Source: Armigeres subalbatus (lineage: Eukaryota > Arthropoda > Insecta > Diptera > Culicidae). From it: DNA of 64,000 nucleotides. Position 1 is the first letter of the stretch. Each line of letters begins with the position of its first letter. This document shows, one piece after another, positions 32,468-42,240 of this stretch. Below the pieces are notes generated by a model that worked only from the letters and a program-made list of their open reading frames with translations, was not told the DNA's origin and searched no databases. The stretch spans positions 1-64,000 of the forward strand of contig NW_026942841.1 in the NCBI RefSeq assembly GCF_024139115.2, in the 5' to 3' direction. Both the position numbers and the translations under genes were made by a program.

Positions 32468-33465
32468 GGCTGAAGCATCTGGGAAAACACCATAAAACCA
32501 CTAATAACACACTAAACAAAAGTAAAATCACTAGCACTTCCGACACAAAAACAGAATTCAAAGAGAAAAAAAACTATTCAAATTGTCAAATTTATGTGAG
32601 CGCGAAAAAAATCCGTCCTAACCTACGCGCAGCACACTTCGATCGGTGCGCGGAAGCTCGGTATGCTACTTATTTGAGAGCACGCTCTGTTACATATTTT
32701 TATCTTTTCTCACCATGTTTTTATTTTAGAGTTAGGTCGCGGTACTTGACACCAGATAGCGCAGTCGGAAAATATTTCCCTTTGTTGATGAACTAAAAAA
32801 CAAACACATGACTCATTGGGAATGAGGAATACATCAACATTTGCCGCTTTAGATCAGAATGTGTTTAAACTATTATTTTGACTGTAGTTCAATGCTTCGG
32901 GGATGGCTTTTCAACCATTAAAACACTGTTATTTAATCTTGTCCAACGTTTCTTACATCTGGAAAACGTTTATTTATTTATTACGATCTTCGGAAAGCTC
33001 GCACAGACTGACTTTATCTAATCCTTAATCTATTTTTTTTTTTAACATTGTTTAGACATAGTAAGATCGAAGATCAAAACGATCATTGACTACTTTGAAA
33101 GTCCATAAACAGGAGCACATCGGATTGTTATATACATAATATGTTCTATATCTGGGAATGATAATAAAGTCTGACTGTCAAAGTTGACGCTGTGGCACGC
33201 TTAGCGAGATGTCTACTGTAGCAAGGCGGAGCAATCTATATTGTCATTATTGACATCTTTCATCTTACAGACCTCTTTTGCACTTAGGGTCTCAGAAAGA
33301 TTGTTTAAACTCTGATTAACTTTAAAATCATTTTTTACTAACACACAAATACTCGCCAACCAATAACTTCATATGTTCTATTTCAGTTTTGAGCTGCAAT
33401 AAAAAAGGCTGCTACAAAAACTGTTTTTTCTTTCGAGATCTGAACACCTTTGTAATTGTTTGATG
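32468..33465. other. Unassigned sequence
   Basis: No gene or transposon was recognised apart from the 22-bp repeat at 32644-32665. Confidence 0.3.
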
Positions 33466-33602
33466 CAGTGGCGTAGCCAAAAAATTGGTCTGGGGGGGGG
33501 GTTTTCTGAACATTTTTTTTTCGAAAAAAAATTTTTTCTTTCAAAAATGTTGTCTTTGGGGGGGGGTTTATACCCAAAACCACCCCCGTGGCTACGCCAC
33601 TG
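33466..33602. mobile_element. hAT-type MITE, 137 bp, with 8-bp TSD
   Basis: The ends CAGTGGCGTAGCCA and TGGCTACGCCACTG are exact inverted repeats. They are flanked by the 8-bp duplication gtttgatg at 33458-33465 and 33603-33610. G-runs (33492-33501 and 33559-33567) and their complement lie inside. The CAGTGGCGTAGC end and 8-bp duplication are diagnostic of hAT elements. Confidence 0.92.
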
Positions 33603-33655
33603 GTTTGATGCGATGTGAATTACATCTTAAACGGTATTTTGAACTACGATGGACA

Positions 33656-33819
33656 TCTCGCTTAACTTTTCAAAAGGACCTAAGTAACATTTTTTTTTCA
33701 TGAATTAATTTGAATAGTATAATCAACAGAACAACATAAAAGCTATTGATTGCTGTATTCATTTTTTAATTCATTAAAAAATGTTACTTAGGTAGGTCCT
33801 TTTGAAAAGTTAAGCGAGA
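33656..33819. mobile_element. MITE family M2, copy 1
   Basis: The inverted ends TCTCGCTTAACTTTTCAAAA...GGACCTAAGTAACATTTTTT give ~50-bp arms, with a spacer of ~65 bp. A second copy lies at 50778-50931. No clear target duplication and no coding sequence. Confidence 0.82.
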
Positions 33820-34251
33820 CATAATTGACATTACTTTTCCTATCCTAGTAACCAGGCTCCGTAGACATTTTTCGCCTGAGAAAAAAAAATACCGGCTGAG
33901 ATTGAAACTAGAACCATTGCGAAGAAACAGAAAATTAAGGAGCCATCCTGACGTTGGATTATTAATTTCCCACGAAAAAAAACTCTCGGTTTACAATAAC
34001 ATACCATGACGGCGACCAGGCTACCACAAACACAAACTCACAAATTGCACACAAAACGTAAAACATTAACTACCGTCGCCGGTGACCAACGACGAGGAAA
34101 AACGGAAATTGCAACCTCCGGCTTCCACACTGCCGGATCAGAGGGCATGCAACCACAGTCAGGGCTGACGATTTATGGGAAAACTTCATGTCTAATGGTT
34201 CGGGAGCGAGTTGCGAAAAGCCTTCCTGTCTGCGTTGGATTGCTGTCTTAC

Positions 34252-34375
34252 CGCTGCCGCTGTGGTGGTGCGGTTTTTCGCTTCAGCGGGAATCTAGTTT
34301 AGAACCGCTGCTGGCTGGTGTCCAGCCCAGATCGAACCAGAATTTCAAGTGCCTCCAGCCCGGACTGAAACTGCT
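34252..34375 (-). other. Possible untranslated first exon, minus strand
   Basis: From an initiator-like TTCAGCAG (A at 34375) the minus strand runs 124 bases, with no ATG, to a good donor GCG|GTAAGA at 34252/34251. The block is GC-rich relative to its surroundings. It could be a 5' UTR exon of the gene containing the F-BAR exon at 652-767, which is on the same strand and downstream, but that link is an inference. Confidence 0.35.
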
Positions 34376-34405
34376 GAAAGAACGAAGGCGTGCCGTGGCT
34401 TTATA
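34366..34405 (-). promoter_or_regulatory. Candidate TATA/Inr core promoter
   Basis: TATAAA on the minus strand (34405-34400) lies 30 bases upstream of the A in TTCAGCAG (34375). A second TTCAGTC lies nine bases further on. This is the standard metazoan spacing. The sequence upstream (34410-35300) is comparatively free of transposons. Confidence 0.4.
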
Positions 34406-34409
34406 ACGC

Positions 34410-35540
34410 CCTAATTAACGGAATGGAATGCCACGAAGAGAACTGCTTCGCTAAAAAGGAATTCAAAACTTTTAGCCACAACAAAGAATACGATTGCTAG
34501 ATCGCGTGATGAAATCGCATTTTTTTCTGCAGATCATCTTTGTCTTGTTCCGAGAAATTGAACCATGACACCAAATCATGAGTTGCACCTTCCTTAGAAA
34601 CAGTTCCTGAACCATTTAGTGCTCAATGATACAAGTGAGATGCGGTTTAATTTATCAACCGATATTGAAAGGTTAAATTTTCGAATGATTCTATAACTCC
34701 CAGTGCTCACTACTAATTATGTTTAAAAATCCATGTGAAACAGGTCAATGAAAAGTAAATACAATTTCCACATAATCAGTAAATCGTAAGCCCCATGACC
34801 TTTTGTAATAATCGGATTATGTAATTGACGTTGCAGTGTCTCCAGAAGTACCAAATTCCCCACATTCATCACCCGACCGAATCGTACCCTAAATAAACAA
34901 TATGGTAATTGGAATGGAACGTGTCACGAGCGTCCCCCTTTTTATCGCCTTACAGACTGGGGTCCAGTGCCAGTCAATAGCCCATCAGGGAGTGTCGCCA
35001 TGCATGCGACATACATTGCAGACGTCGCCGGCGAGTGGCAACCAGCATGCATCTCTCTCCCGGATGGGTGATGACAAATTCCCAAACGAGACTGGAGGCA
35101 TTAAATTAATCTCTAGTTATACAAATGCACCCATCCGAAGCTCAATGGTTGATTATGTTGACCGGGAGATCTGTAGTCCGAACTGCGTGAGAGTGGTGAT
35201 GGACAATGGGCGCCTATATATCGTTGTAAGCAGAGGAGAGATTGAAACGAGTTTCAAATTATGTAATTTGCGTATGGTAACGCTACCGGTGGCGGTATGA
35301 CACTACGACAATTTAGAGCATATCTCTTGATAAAAATTTATAAAAACCATTAACTGATAGAATTGTTTCTGATTGTTGTTACTTTTTCAACCTTACAATC
35401 CTTCATAAAATTCCGCAAAAATCTCAAGCTTTTTATACTTACAGATACTGTATCAAAAATAAGAATGCGCTTTTAATCATGTTAAAAGAATTGAAAACTT
35501 AAATATAATGTAGGGAGATTGGACCATTTTAATATATGTA
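34410..35540. other. Unassigned sequence upstream of the candidate promoter
   Basis: A stretch at 34900-35300 is GC-rich and has an open frame of 132 codons on the plus strand without any recognisable motif. It may be regulatory DNA for the minus-strand promoter. No transposon was recognised. Confidence 0.3.
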
Positions 35541-36110
35541 GAAGACACATTAAAAGAATGTGCTCGATAAATAGAAGCAGCAGAGAAAGGAATCCACCAC
35601 AGAAACAAGCCAACGTGAAGAGAGTGTGATAGCTCGGCGGAGAACAAGGATTGAAACGATATGTAAAGGTTTTATGCTACTGTGAATGGTGCGCGGGACA
35701 AGACTACGCTAGTGCCCGCCATGTGGAATGACCGAGAGAAACTTGCTGGCAGACGAGACTACGATAGAAATTATTTAAGCTTTTTTAATAAAATCTCTTC
35801 AACTGTCTTGGACGAGATTAGTACTTTCCATTCGAATCCACTAAGTTTCGTAGTAAACGTAGACGTAGTGGAATTGAATGGAAAGTACTAAACTCGTCTT
35901 AGACAGTTGAAGACTATGATGGCAGCCAGATGGAAGGAGCACTTCAAGAATTTGTTGAACGTTAAGAACGAAGGTGTATTAAGAATCAAAACTATGTCAA
36001 ACGGACAACATGCTGACTCATCATCTGAAGAGAGTGTTGCGGACACCAAACACAACATCGCTTTGACATGCCACAACGGATTTACAACCCTAAGAACCTA
36101 AAACCCGCCA
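35541..36110 (+). pseudogene. RTE-like LINE (family C) fragment
   Basis: Decayed linker region of family C: REESVIARRR at ~35615, then a run matching the MCNDRE..LL region (~35710-35770), then MMAARWKEHFKNLLNVKNEGVLR (35916-35985), followed by an acidic/serine-rich tail. It corresponds to 13890-14050 and to 6300-6500 on the minus strand. It is interrupted by the hairpin element at 35796-35913. Confidence 0.65.
35796..35913. mobile_element. Hairpin MITE, 118 bp
   Basis: The ends TCTTCAACTGTC and GACAGTTGAAGA are inverted. The arms (~50 bp each) include TTAGTACTTTCCATTC, and the loop includes TAGTAAACGTAGACG. It is inserted within the family C LINE fragment. Confidence 0.82.
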
Positions 36111-36419
36111 TCCGTGATCTTTCCACGGTTGAAATAATCCAGTGTGGTCCCAAATTGCGTTAGATAAGCCATGAGCTAGTTTTAATCGTGTCCGAGATTG
36201 TAGAACCTTCCCAAAGACCATCAACCTGCCTGATCCTTATCTTTTGCCAACATAAAATTACGAAAGAAAACTGCCACTTGATTCCCTCATAATGTATCGG
36301 ACCTGAAGCATATTGGCAATGTTCATCTTGGATGAACTTGAATGTTCATTTTTGAGAAAAAAAAAACATTTACGTCGTATATTTAGCATAGCTGTGTGAA
36401 CTTGTCAAGTTTTGATTTC
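36111..36419. other. Unassigned sequence
   Basis: No gene or repeat was recognised. Confidence 0.3.
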
Positions 36420-38082
36420 TTTTATCCATTGTTTTCCAAAAGCATGAAGTTTGAGATATCGCAAGCGAGGCTTCATAAATGATCATTAATGGCCGTCTGT
36501 CCCCGGGGTACTATTCCGGAAGATTTCGGAACATAAGCTTCATTGGTCTTGTTTGCCCCTTGGTGCCCCAACATGTCCAAGTTGTCCAGAAATCCTCAAA
36601 ATGAGCTCCATTGATCTTCTTTTGCAAAATCATGAAGTTTGAGTTTGAGATGTCGCAAGCGAGGCTTCATAAATGATCAAAAATGGCCATTTTCCCCCGG
36701 GGCACTATTCCGGAAGATTCCGGAACATGTCCAACTGGTCCAGAAACCCTCAAAATGAGCTCCATTGGTCTTGTTTTGCAAAATCATGAAGTTTGAGATG
36801 TCGCAAGCGAGGCTTCATAATTGGCCATTTTCCCCCGGGGCACCATTCCGGAAGACTCCGGAACATGTTGAACTGGTTCAGAAACCCCTCAAAATAAGCT
36901 CTATTGATCTTGTTTTGCAAACTCATGAAGTTTGAGATGTCGCAAGCGAAGCTTCATAAATCATCATAAATGGGCATTTTTCCCCGGGCACTATTCCCCA
37001 CTATATGTGGGGCGCCCTGAGACGTAAGGGAAACGAGACGAAAATCATCGGCCTCATCGAGGCACAGTACGAGGCCTTTACGTGTTGAGTGCTGCACAAT
37101 GGGGTCTTGTCCGACCCTATCCGGGTCGTAGCTGGTGTGAGGCAAGGATGTATTCTATCACCGTTACTGTTCCTCATCGTAATCGACGAAATTCTGTTAG
37201 GTGCGATTGACCGTGAACCAAACCGCGGGCTGTTATGGCAGCCTATAACCATGGAGCATCTAATCAACTTCGAATTGGCTGATGACTTTGCACTCCTCGC
37301 TCAACGGCGCTCTGATATGCAGAATAAGCTCAACCACCTTGCCGAGCGCTCCTCTTCGGCAGGTTTAGTAATCAACCTCAACAAAACCAAATCGTTGGAT
37401 GTAAACACGGTGACCCCTTATCGCAGCAGAGGCAGACCCAGAGGTTCATGGCGGCGAAGCCTCAATAAAGAAATAAAAGAAGTCGACCGAAATCTAACCT
37501 GGCAACAGGTTAAAGCGATAGCTGGGCAACGCTCAGGATGAAGATATTTCAAGTCGGCCCTTTGCACCACCGGAGGTGTACAGGATCCATAAGTAAGTAA
37601 GTAACTATTCCGAAACATGTCCAACTGGTTCAGAAACCCTCAAAATGTGCTCCATTGGTCTTGTTTTGCAAAATCATTAAGTTCGAGATGCCGCAAGCAA
37701 ATCATTCTCTTTTTTCATGGTCATTTTCCACCGGGGAATCATTCTGGAAGATTCCGGAACATGTCCAACTGGTCCAGAAACCCTCAAAATCAGCTTCATT
37801 GATCTTGTTTTGCAAAATCATGAAGTTTGAGATGTCGCAAGCGAGGCTTCATAAATGATCAATAATGGCCATTTTCTTCGGAGGCACCATTTCTGAAGAT
37901 TCAGGAACATGTCCAAGTTGTCAAGAAACCCTCAAAATGAGCTCCATTGATCTTGATTTGCAAAACCATGAAGTTTGAGATATCGCAAGCTAGGGTATAT
38001 CACTGATAGAAAATCGCCAATTTAACCGGCGGACCAGGTTGCCGGAACACTCCCGAACACAACTGGTCCAAAAACTATTATG
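36420..38082 (+). repeat. Satellite array S2, ~150-bp monomers
   Basis: Tandem units contain TTGCAAAATCATGAAGTTTG-AGATGTCGCAAGCGAGGC, then GGCCATTTTCCCCCGGGGCA and CTATTCCGGAAGATTCCGGA, then CTCAAAATGAGCTCCATTGG. The core motif recurs at ~36447, 36630, 36787, 36927, 37678, 37820 and 37968. The array is split by a LINE insertion at 36998-37603. A last degenerate unit is at 40003-40070, beyond the block at 38083-40000. The core motif is shared with the array at 60450-64000. Confidence 0.85.
36998..37603 (+). mobile_element. 5'-truncated family D LINE inserted in satellite, 8-bp TSD
   Basis: The 8-mer actattcc lies at 36990-36997 and 37604-37611, and both flanks are satellite sequence that joins correctly when the insert is removed. 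The insert encodes RT residues MWGALRRKG, IIGLIEAQYEAF, GVRQGCILSPLLFLIVIDEI, ELADDFALLAQ and INLNKTKSLDV. An internal deletion then joins this directly to the C-terminal RGRPRGSWRRSLNKEI and QVKAIAGQRSG. It ends in AAGTAAGTAAGTA, a tandem tetranucleotide tail instead of poly-A. A stop at 37086 and the deletion make it non-functional. Confidence 0.9.
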
Positions 38083-38214
38083 ATGCGTAGCGATGAATGC
38101 CGTTCAAAATAGTGACTCAGTGACCACCGATAACGAAAAAGTGACCAAATAGTGACTTTCTATTGCAGAAAAAGTGACCAAATAGTGACTTTTGTATGAA
38201 GACTTAAACTGGGT

Positions 38215-38530
38215 ATAGAGCTACAAGATGCATTAGCATTGTTACGGTATACTTCGTAGATTGCAAACTAGTGTACATATTATGTTTGAAATCTTTATCT
38301 ACAATGGTATCAGAAATCAAGAAAAGGCAAAAGCAACAAAAGCATAAGGATTGCTACTACTGGCCATGTCCATCTTTGCCGTAAGAAGGGAGACGATAGA
38401 AGCAAGAGGCCAGTGACTGCGACACGCTCATAAGTACCACGAAGTTGGATATTGAAGAGGGTATTCGTTGGATCAGCCAGAAGCTAGCAATGTGACCATT
38501 GTACCATATTGAGTAACACCACGAGAAAGT
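38215..38530 (+). repeat. Internal direct repeat, copy 1
   Basis: It shares with 39270-39620 the ordered motifs CGTAGATTG, CACAAAAGCATAAGGATT-like, ACTCATAAGTACCAC-like, TTGGATATTG and GGTATTCGTTGG, with small indels. The two copies are about 1.05 kb apart. Confidence 0.65.
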
Positions 38531-39269
38531 ATCCAACCGTCGTCATGGGAACAGGTAGTGAGTTACAAATTGTGCCACAAAATTATATTCTCAATAACAA
38601 CAACATTCATTTTTTAATATGGGGATAAAGTTAAAGAATGATATTAAATCATCTAATTAATTGATTCCTAGACAATGAACCATTTGCACTCACAAATCTT
38701 TGGTTGGACCATTTGTTCGAAAAATATAACGTAATTAAAATAATAACGAAAATTTAAAAATACAATTTGATCCATTATTAAACTGTGGTTTAATAACAAA
38801 TTTAAACGAAGTTTTTGAAATTTTGAACTCGACGTGGCATTTTGAGGAAAATTTTGAAAATCCAATAAAACCATGGTCTCTTATTAGAAATCCAGAAATT
38901 TTAATAAACTATAATTTCTAAATGGCAGACTTTAGTATTAAAGGTAATAAAAAATGGGTGGCCAAATAATCTCGAGTTAAACAAAAACTTTTAAATCTAA
39001 TTAGTTTTTGTTTTATTTTAGATTTTAAAAATCCGACCAATTCATTCATCTCCAAACTAGTTTTTGGGTTAACAGAATCCTATTAACATACATAAACAAA
39101 ACAGAATAATATTTCTGAAATAATTCCAATCAAAATTTTTGAATTCAGTGGCTGAGGCTGTTCACTATCTTTGTTACCGAAGGGTATTAACGCTCACAAG
39201 CAGACGTGGATTTGGTTCCAATTCTCCCCAATTCTGTATTCGATACTCGAGGTCCGCCTTTCGCATTTT

Positions 39270-39620
39270 AACAAATTTAGCATAGCATAGTTAGCTGTAC
39301 TGCGTAGATTGGACACTAGTGATACTTATGTTTTTCTTTTGAAATCCTTATTCAGATTGCTATCAGATATCAAGGTAGGTGTGGTCCTTGATTTCAATCT
39401 AGGATAAAAATCACAAAAGCATGAGGATTACTACTCCTGGCCACGCTTATCTTCACCGTAACTTTTGAGAGGAAGGAAGTGTTGATGTAGTATTTACTTA
39501 ACGAGAGGCCCCTGACTTTGCGAAACTCTCATAAGTACCACATAGTTTGGATATTGGGGAAGGTATTCGTTGGGTCAGGATTTGCCTGTAGCTGACAATG
39601 TGACCGTGGTTGATCTTACA
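39270..39620 (+). repeat. Internal direct repeat, copy 2
   Basis: Second copy of 38215-38530, with a ~35-bp extra stretch (ATCAAGGTAGGTGTGGTCC). Could be an old tandem duplication or LTR-like ends of a degraded element. No primer-binding site or TG...CA ends are evident. Confidence 0.6.
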
Positions 39621-40569
39621 CCGTAATACACCACGCAAATGTGTCTACCAGCACTACGGGGACCTTCCACATTTTCACAAATTTCATTCGTGAAGGAAAA
39701 GATCATAGTTGACAAGAATCGGAAATAAGCTCACGATTTTCACAACACATTTCATTGGTGCACATCTTCCAAATTCAATATATTGCTACCAGAATCACAT
39801 TTGATTTGGCTGATAATAATAGTAGGTACAAATGATTTTTATTTTGAACTTTATTTCAATAGCCAATGCAAAAATAGTGACTTTAGTGACCATTTTCCGA
39901 AAAATAGTGACTTTAGTGACTTTTGGATGCAAATAGTGACTTTTTAGTGACTAGCCTCAAAATAGTGACCAAGTCACTAAAAAGTGACTCGCTATCAGGC
40001 CTGGGATGGTCTCGGTTGATCTTATTTAGCAAAATAATGAAGCTTGACATGTCGCACGTTGACTTATAGAAGTGATAAACAAGTGTTCCCACTGGTGCAA
40101 AAAAAAACTTATCCCAGTACACCCCGGAATATTTACGGAGCCACGTGGCCAATCCAAAACATAACAAGAAACAAAATCAATTTATTTTATTAAATTTTAT
40201 TTATATACATTTAATTTGCCGCAATTATCACATCTAGTTTTATTTACACATTTACAGTATGTACCCATTACTCGTATGTACCCATCGAAACAAACGCTAC
40301 AATATAAAGCGTGGACGTCAAAAAAGACAGAGCAGAAATCTTTCGCGGTTTTTGATCAAAAATGCTGTAAACAATACTCGACGGGTAACTAGAAAATTAT
40401 GTGTTTCTAAGAGGCATGAATTACGAGCTGCATCATGCGTACAAAGATGGAAGTATCAAAATTGTATAAAATACGGCAGATTTTAGTGAGCTAGTCATTT
40501 AGTGCGAATGTCGGAGCACATAACTACGAAAACAATAATCGAAACAGACCTGTGATTTGTATGTAATAC

Positions 40570-40815
40570 TAGCAGACTCGACGAACTTCGTTTCGCCTAG
40601 AATTGGTTTATTCTCTGATTAGATCTCGAGTTATGAAGAAATTGGTGTTTCATTTGTATGGGAGCCCCCCTTTCCAAAGTGGGGAGGGGTCTCAAACCAT
40701 CCCCGGCCCCAAAAACCTCTGCATACAAATTTTCCCGCCGATCGGCTCAGTAGTTTCCGAGTCTATAAGGTTCAGACAGACAGAAATTCATTTTTATGTA
40801 TATAGAAGAAGAAGA
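40570..40815 (+). repeat. SINE-like block ending TTTTTATGTATATAG
   Basis: It starts CAGACTCGACGAACTTCGTT. It contains TGTATGGGAGCCCCCCTTTC, CCGATCGGCTCAGTAGTTTC and CAGACAGACAGAAATTCATT, then an AGAAGAAG run. The design matches the block at 28080-28255 and the end of the array at 49357. Confidence 0.55.
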
Positions 40816-40984
40816 AGAAGATTTACGCCGGCAGAATTCTATTATAAATTATCAATCAACTATCAAGGTCCGTCAGCAGATCCGTCAAAAATCTTGTGAT
40901 CCGTTGGCGTTCCACCAAAATATCGAACAACACATGGAAATCCGTCTTTCTCGAAGGTCTTGGTGGTGAAGAAAATCAAGATGA

Positions 40985-41110
40985 TTAAGGTAATCCGGGG
41001 AAAATAAAATAAGGATTACGAAACAACGGAAAAGAGAGGAGGAACAAGTAAGAAGGGAGAAACAACAAGGAAGAAGGAACAACGAATGACAAACAACAAT
41101 CAGCGGCCAA
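40985..41110. repeat. Purine-rich tract
   Basis: Long stretch of A/G-rich sequence (AGAGAGGAGGAACAAGTAAG and similar). Long open frames on the complementary strand are low-complexity artefacts. Confidence 0.5.
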
Positions 41111-41230
41111 AACCTGGCCCAGGAAGCCATACCACGAGTGTCTGAGGTTTATGGTTATTTGGCTTAATGCCATTTGGTCGAAAGGGTCGTTTGGCTGAAG
41201 AGCCGATATTGAAATTGTTTCCGAAGTGAG

Positions 41231-41767
41231 TACCGTCAACTGGGGGGAAGATGATCATTTTTAAGACAAAACATGCAATAACAATGTGTGTTTTGTGTTT
41301 AAATCGAAACAAATATTTTCAAAACATGTACTGCTATACGTTGCAATAATCAACAACTTTAGTTTTCTGAAATGCGTTCGCATTTATTAAAATAAATTAA
41401 ATTATCACACATTTTTTGAGTAATCTGGTTTGGGGTGAAGTTGATCAAGACAGCTCTACTAAAATCATTATGACCTAGTAGTCAAAATAACTAGGTTATT
41501 TGTATGAATGTTGAATTTACTACGTAAAGAAGTCTACGAAGTCACTTCTTGAAACGAAAATAGCGTCATTTATGACTATCTCTCTCTTTCTTCCAAAAAA
41601 TACATTTTCATGATTATAATCGAAAAACTCGGATTTCTACCTAGCGGTAACATTACTTGAACGGAGAATATTGTTGACTACCGTTTCATAAAAAATTTGG
41701 CACTTTTGACTGACACATCAAATGATCATCTTCACCTCAATGATCATCTTCCCCCCAGTTGACGGTA
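41231..41767. mobile_element. Tc1/mariner-type non-autonomous element with perfect 31-bp ends
   Basis: The ends AGTACCGTCAACTGGGGGGA... (41229-41259) and 41739-41769 are exact inverted repeats. TA at 41231-41232 and 41766-41767 bounds the element. Subterminal repeats of TGATCATCTTC.CC appear at the right, and GGGGTGAAGTTGATCA at ~41434 is a diverged internal copy. The interior of ~475 bp is AT-rich and non-coding. Confidence 0.85.
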
Positions 41768-42240
41768 CTTAGAAATGAAGTGTGAGTAGAGAAAACTCAG
41801 AAGTGAGTGGTGAGAAATGAGGAATGGGATTTTCGAAGTTAAGTAAGTAGTGAGAAGTTAGAAACGAGTAGTGAATGATGAGAAGTGAGACAGAAAATAG
41901 AAAAGAACAAAAAAAAAGACAAAAAAAGAAAGAATGAAAAAATAATGAAGGATGAAGGAACAAGGAAAAGATCAAAGAAGAAAGAAAGAAGAAACAAGCA
42001 ATAAGGAAGGAGGATAAAAGTAGGTAATTTTTTTATCTTTATTTCTGTGAATTCTGAAATGACTTCTAAACAGCTCTAAAATTAGTAAAGATTAAAGAGT
42101 AATTTCTCATTTTTCAATTCTTATTCCTAATTTCTCAATTCTGACTACTCAAATCGCACTCCCAGTTCTTCACTCCTCATTTGTCACATCTTACTTTTCA
42201 ATTCCCAATTCTCAGTTTTAACAGTTTAACAAGTTTTTTT
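41768..42240. repeat. Purine-rich then pyrimidine-rich simple sequence
   Basis: 41775-42025 is rich in GAAGTGAG/GAAAGAAG words. 42090-42230 is rich in the complementary TTCTCA/TTCTCAATTC words. They can pair loosely as an inverted repeat. No ORF is meaningful. Confidence 0.5.

Larger units (their letters stand above)
38083..40002. mobile_element. Unclassified ~1.9-kb insertion within satellite S2
   Basis: Satellite sequence breaks near 38083 and resumes at ~40003. Both margins of the intervening block carry clusters of the phrase aatagtgact / agtgaccaaatagtgact (38105-38200 and 39870-39985). Inside are two ~330-bp diverged direct repeats (38215-38530 and 39270-39620). No coding motif is seen. 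The termini are not clear inverted repeats, so the element class is unknown. Confidence 0.5.
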
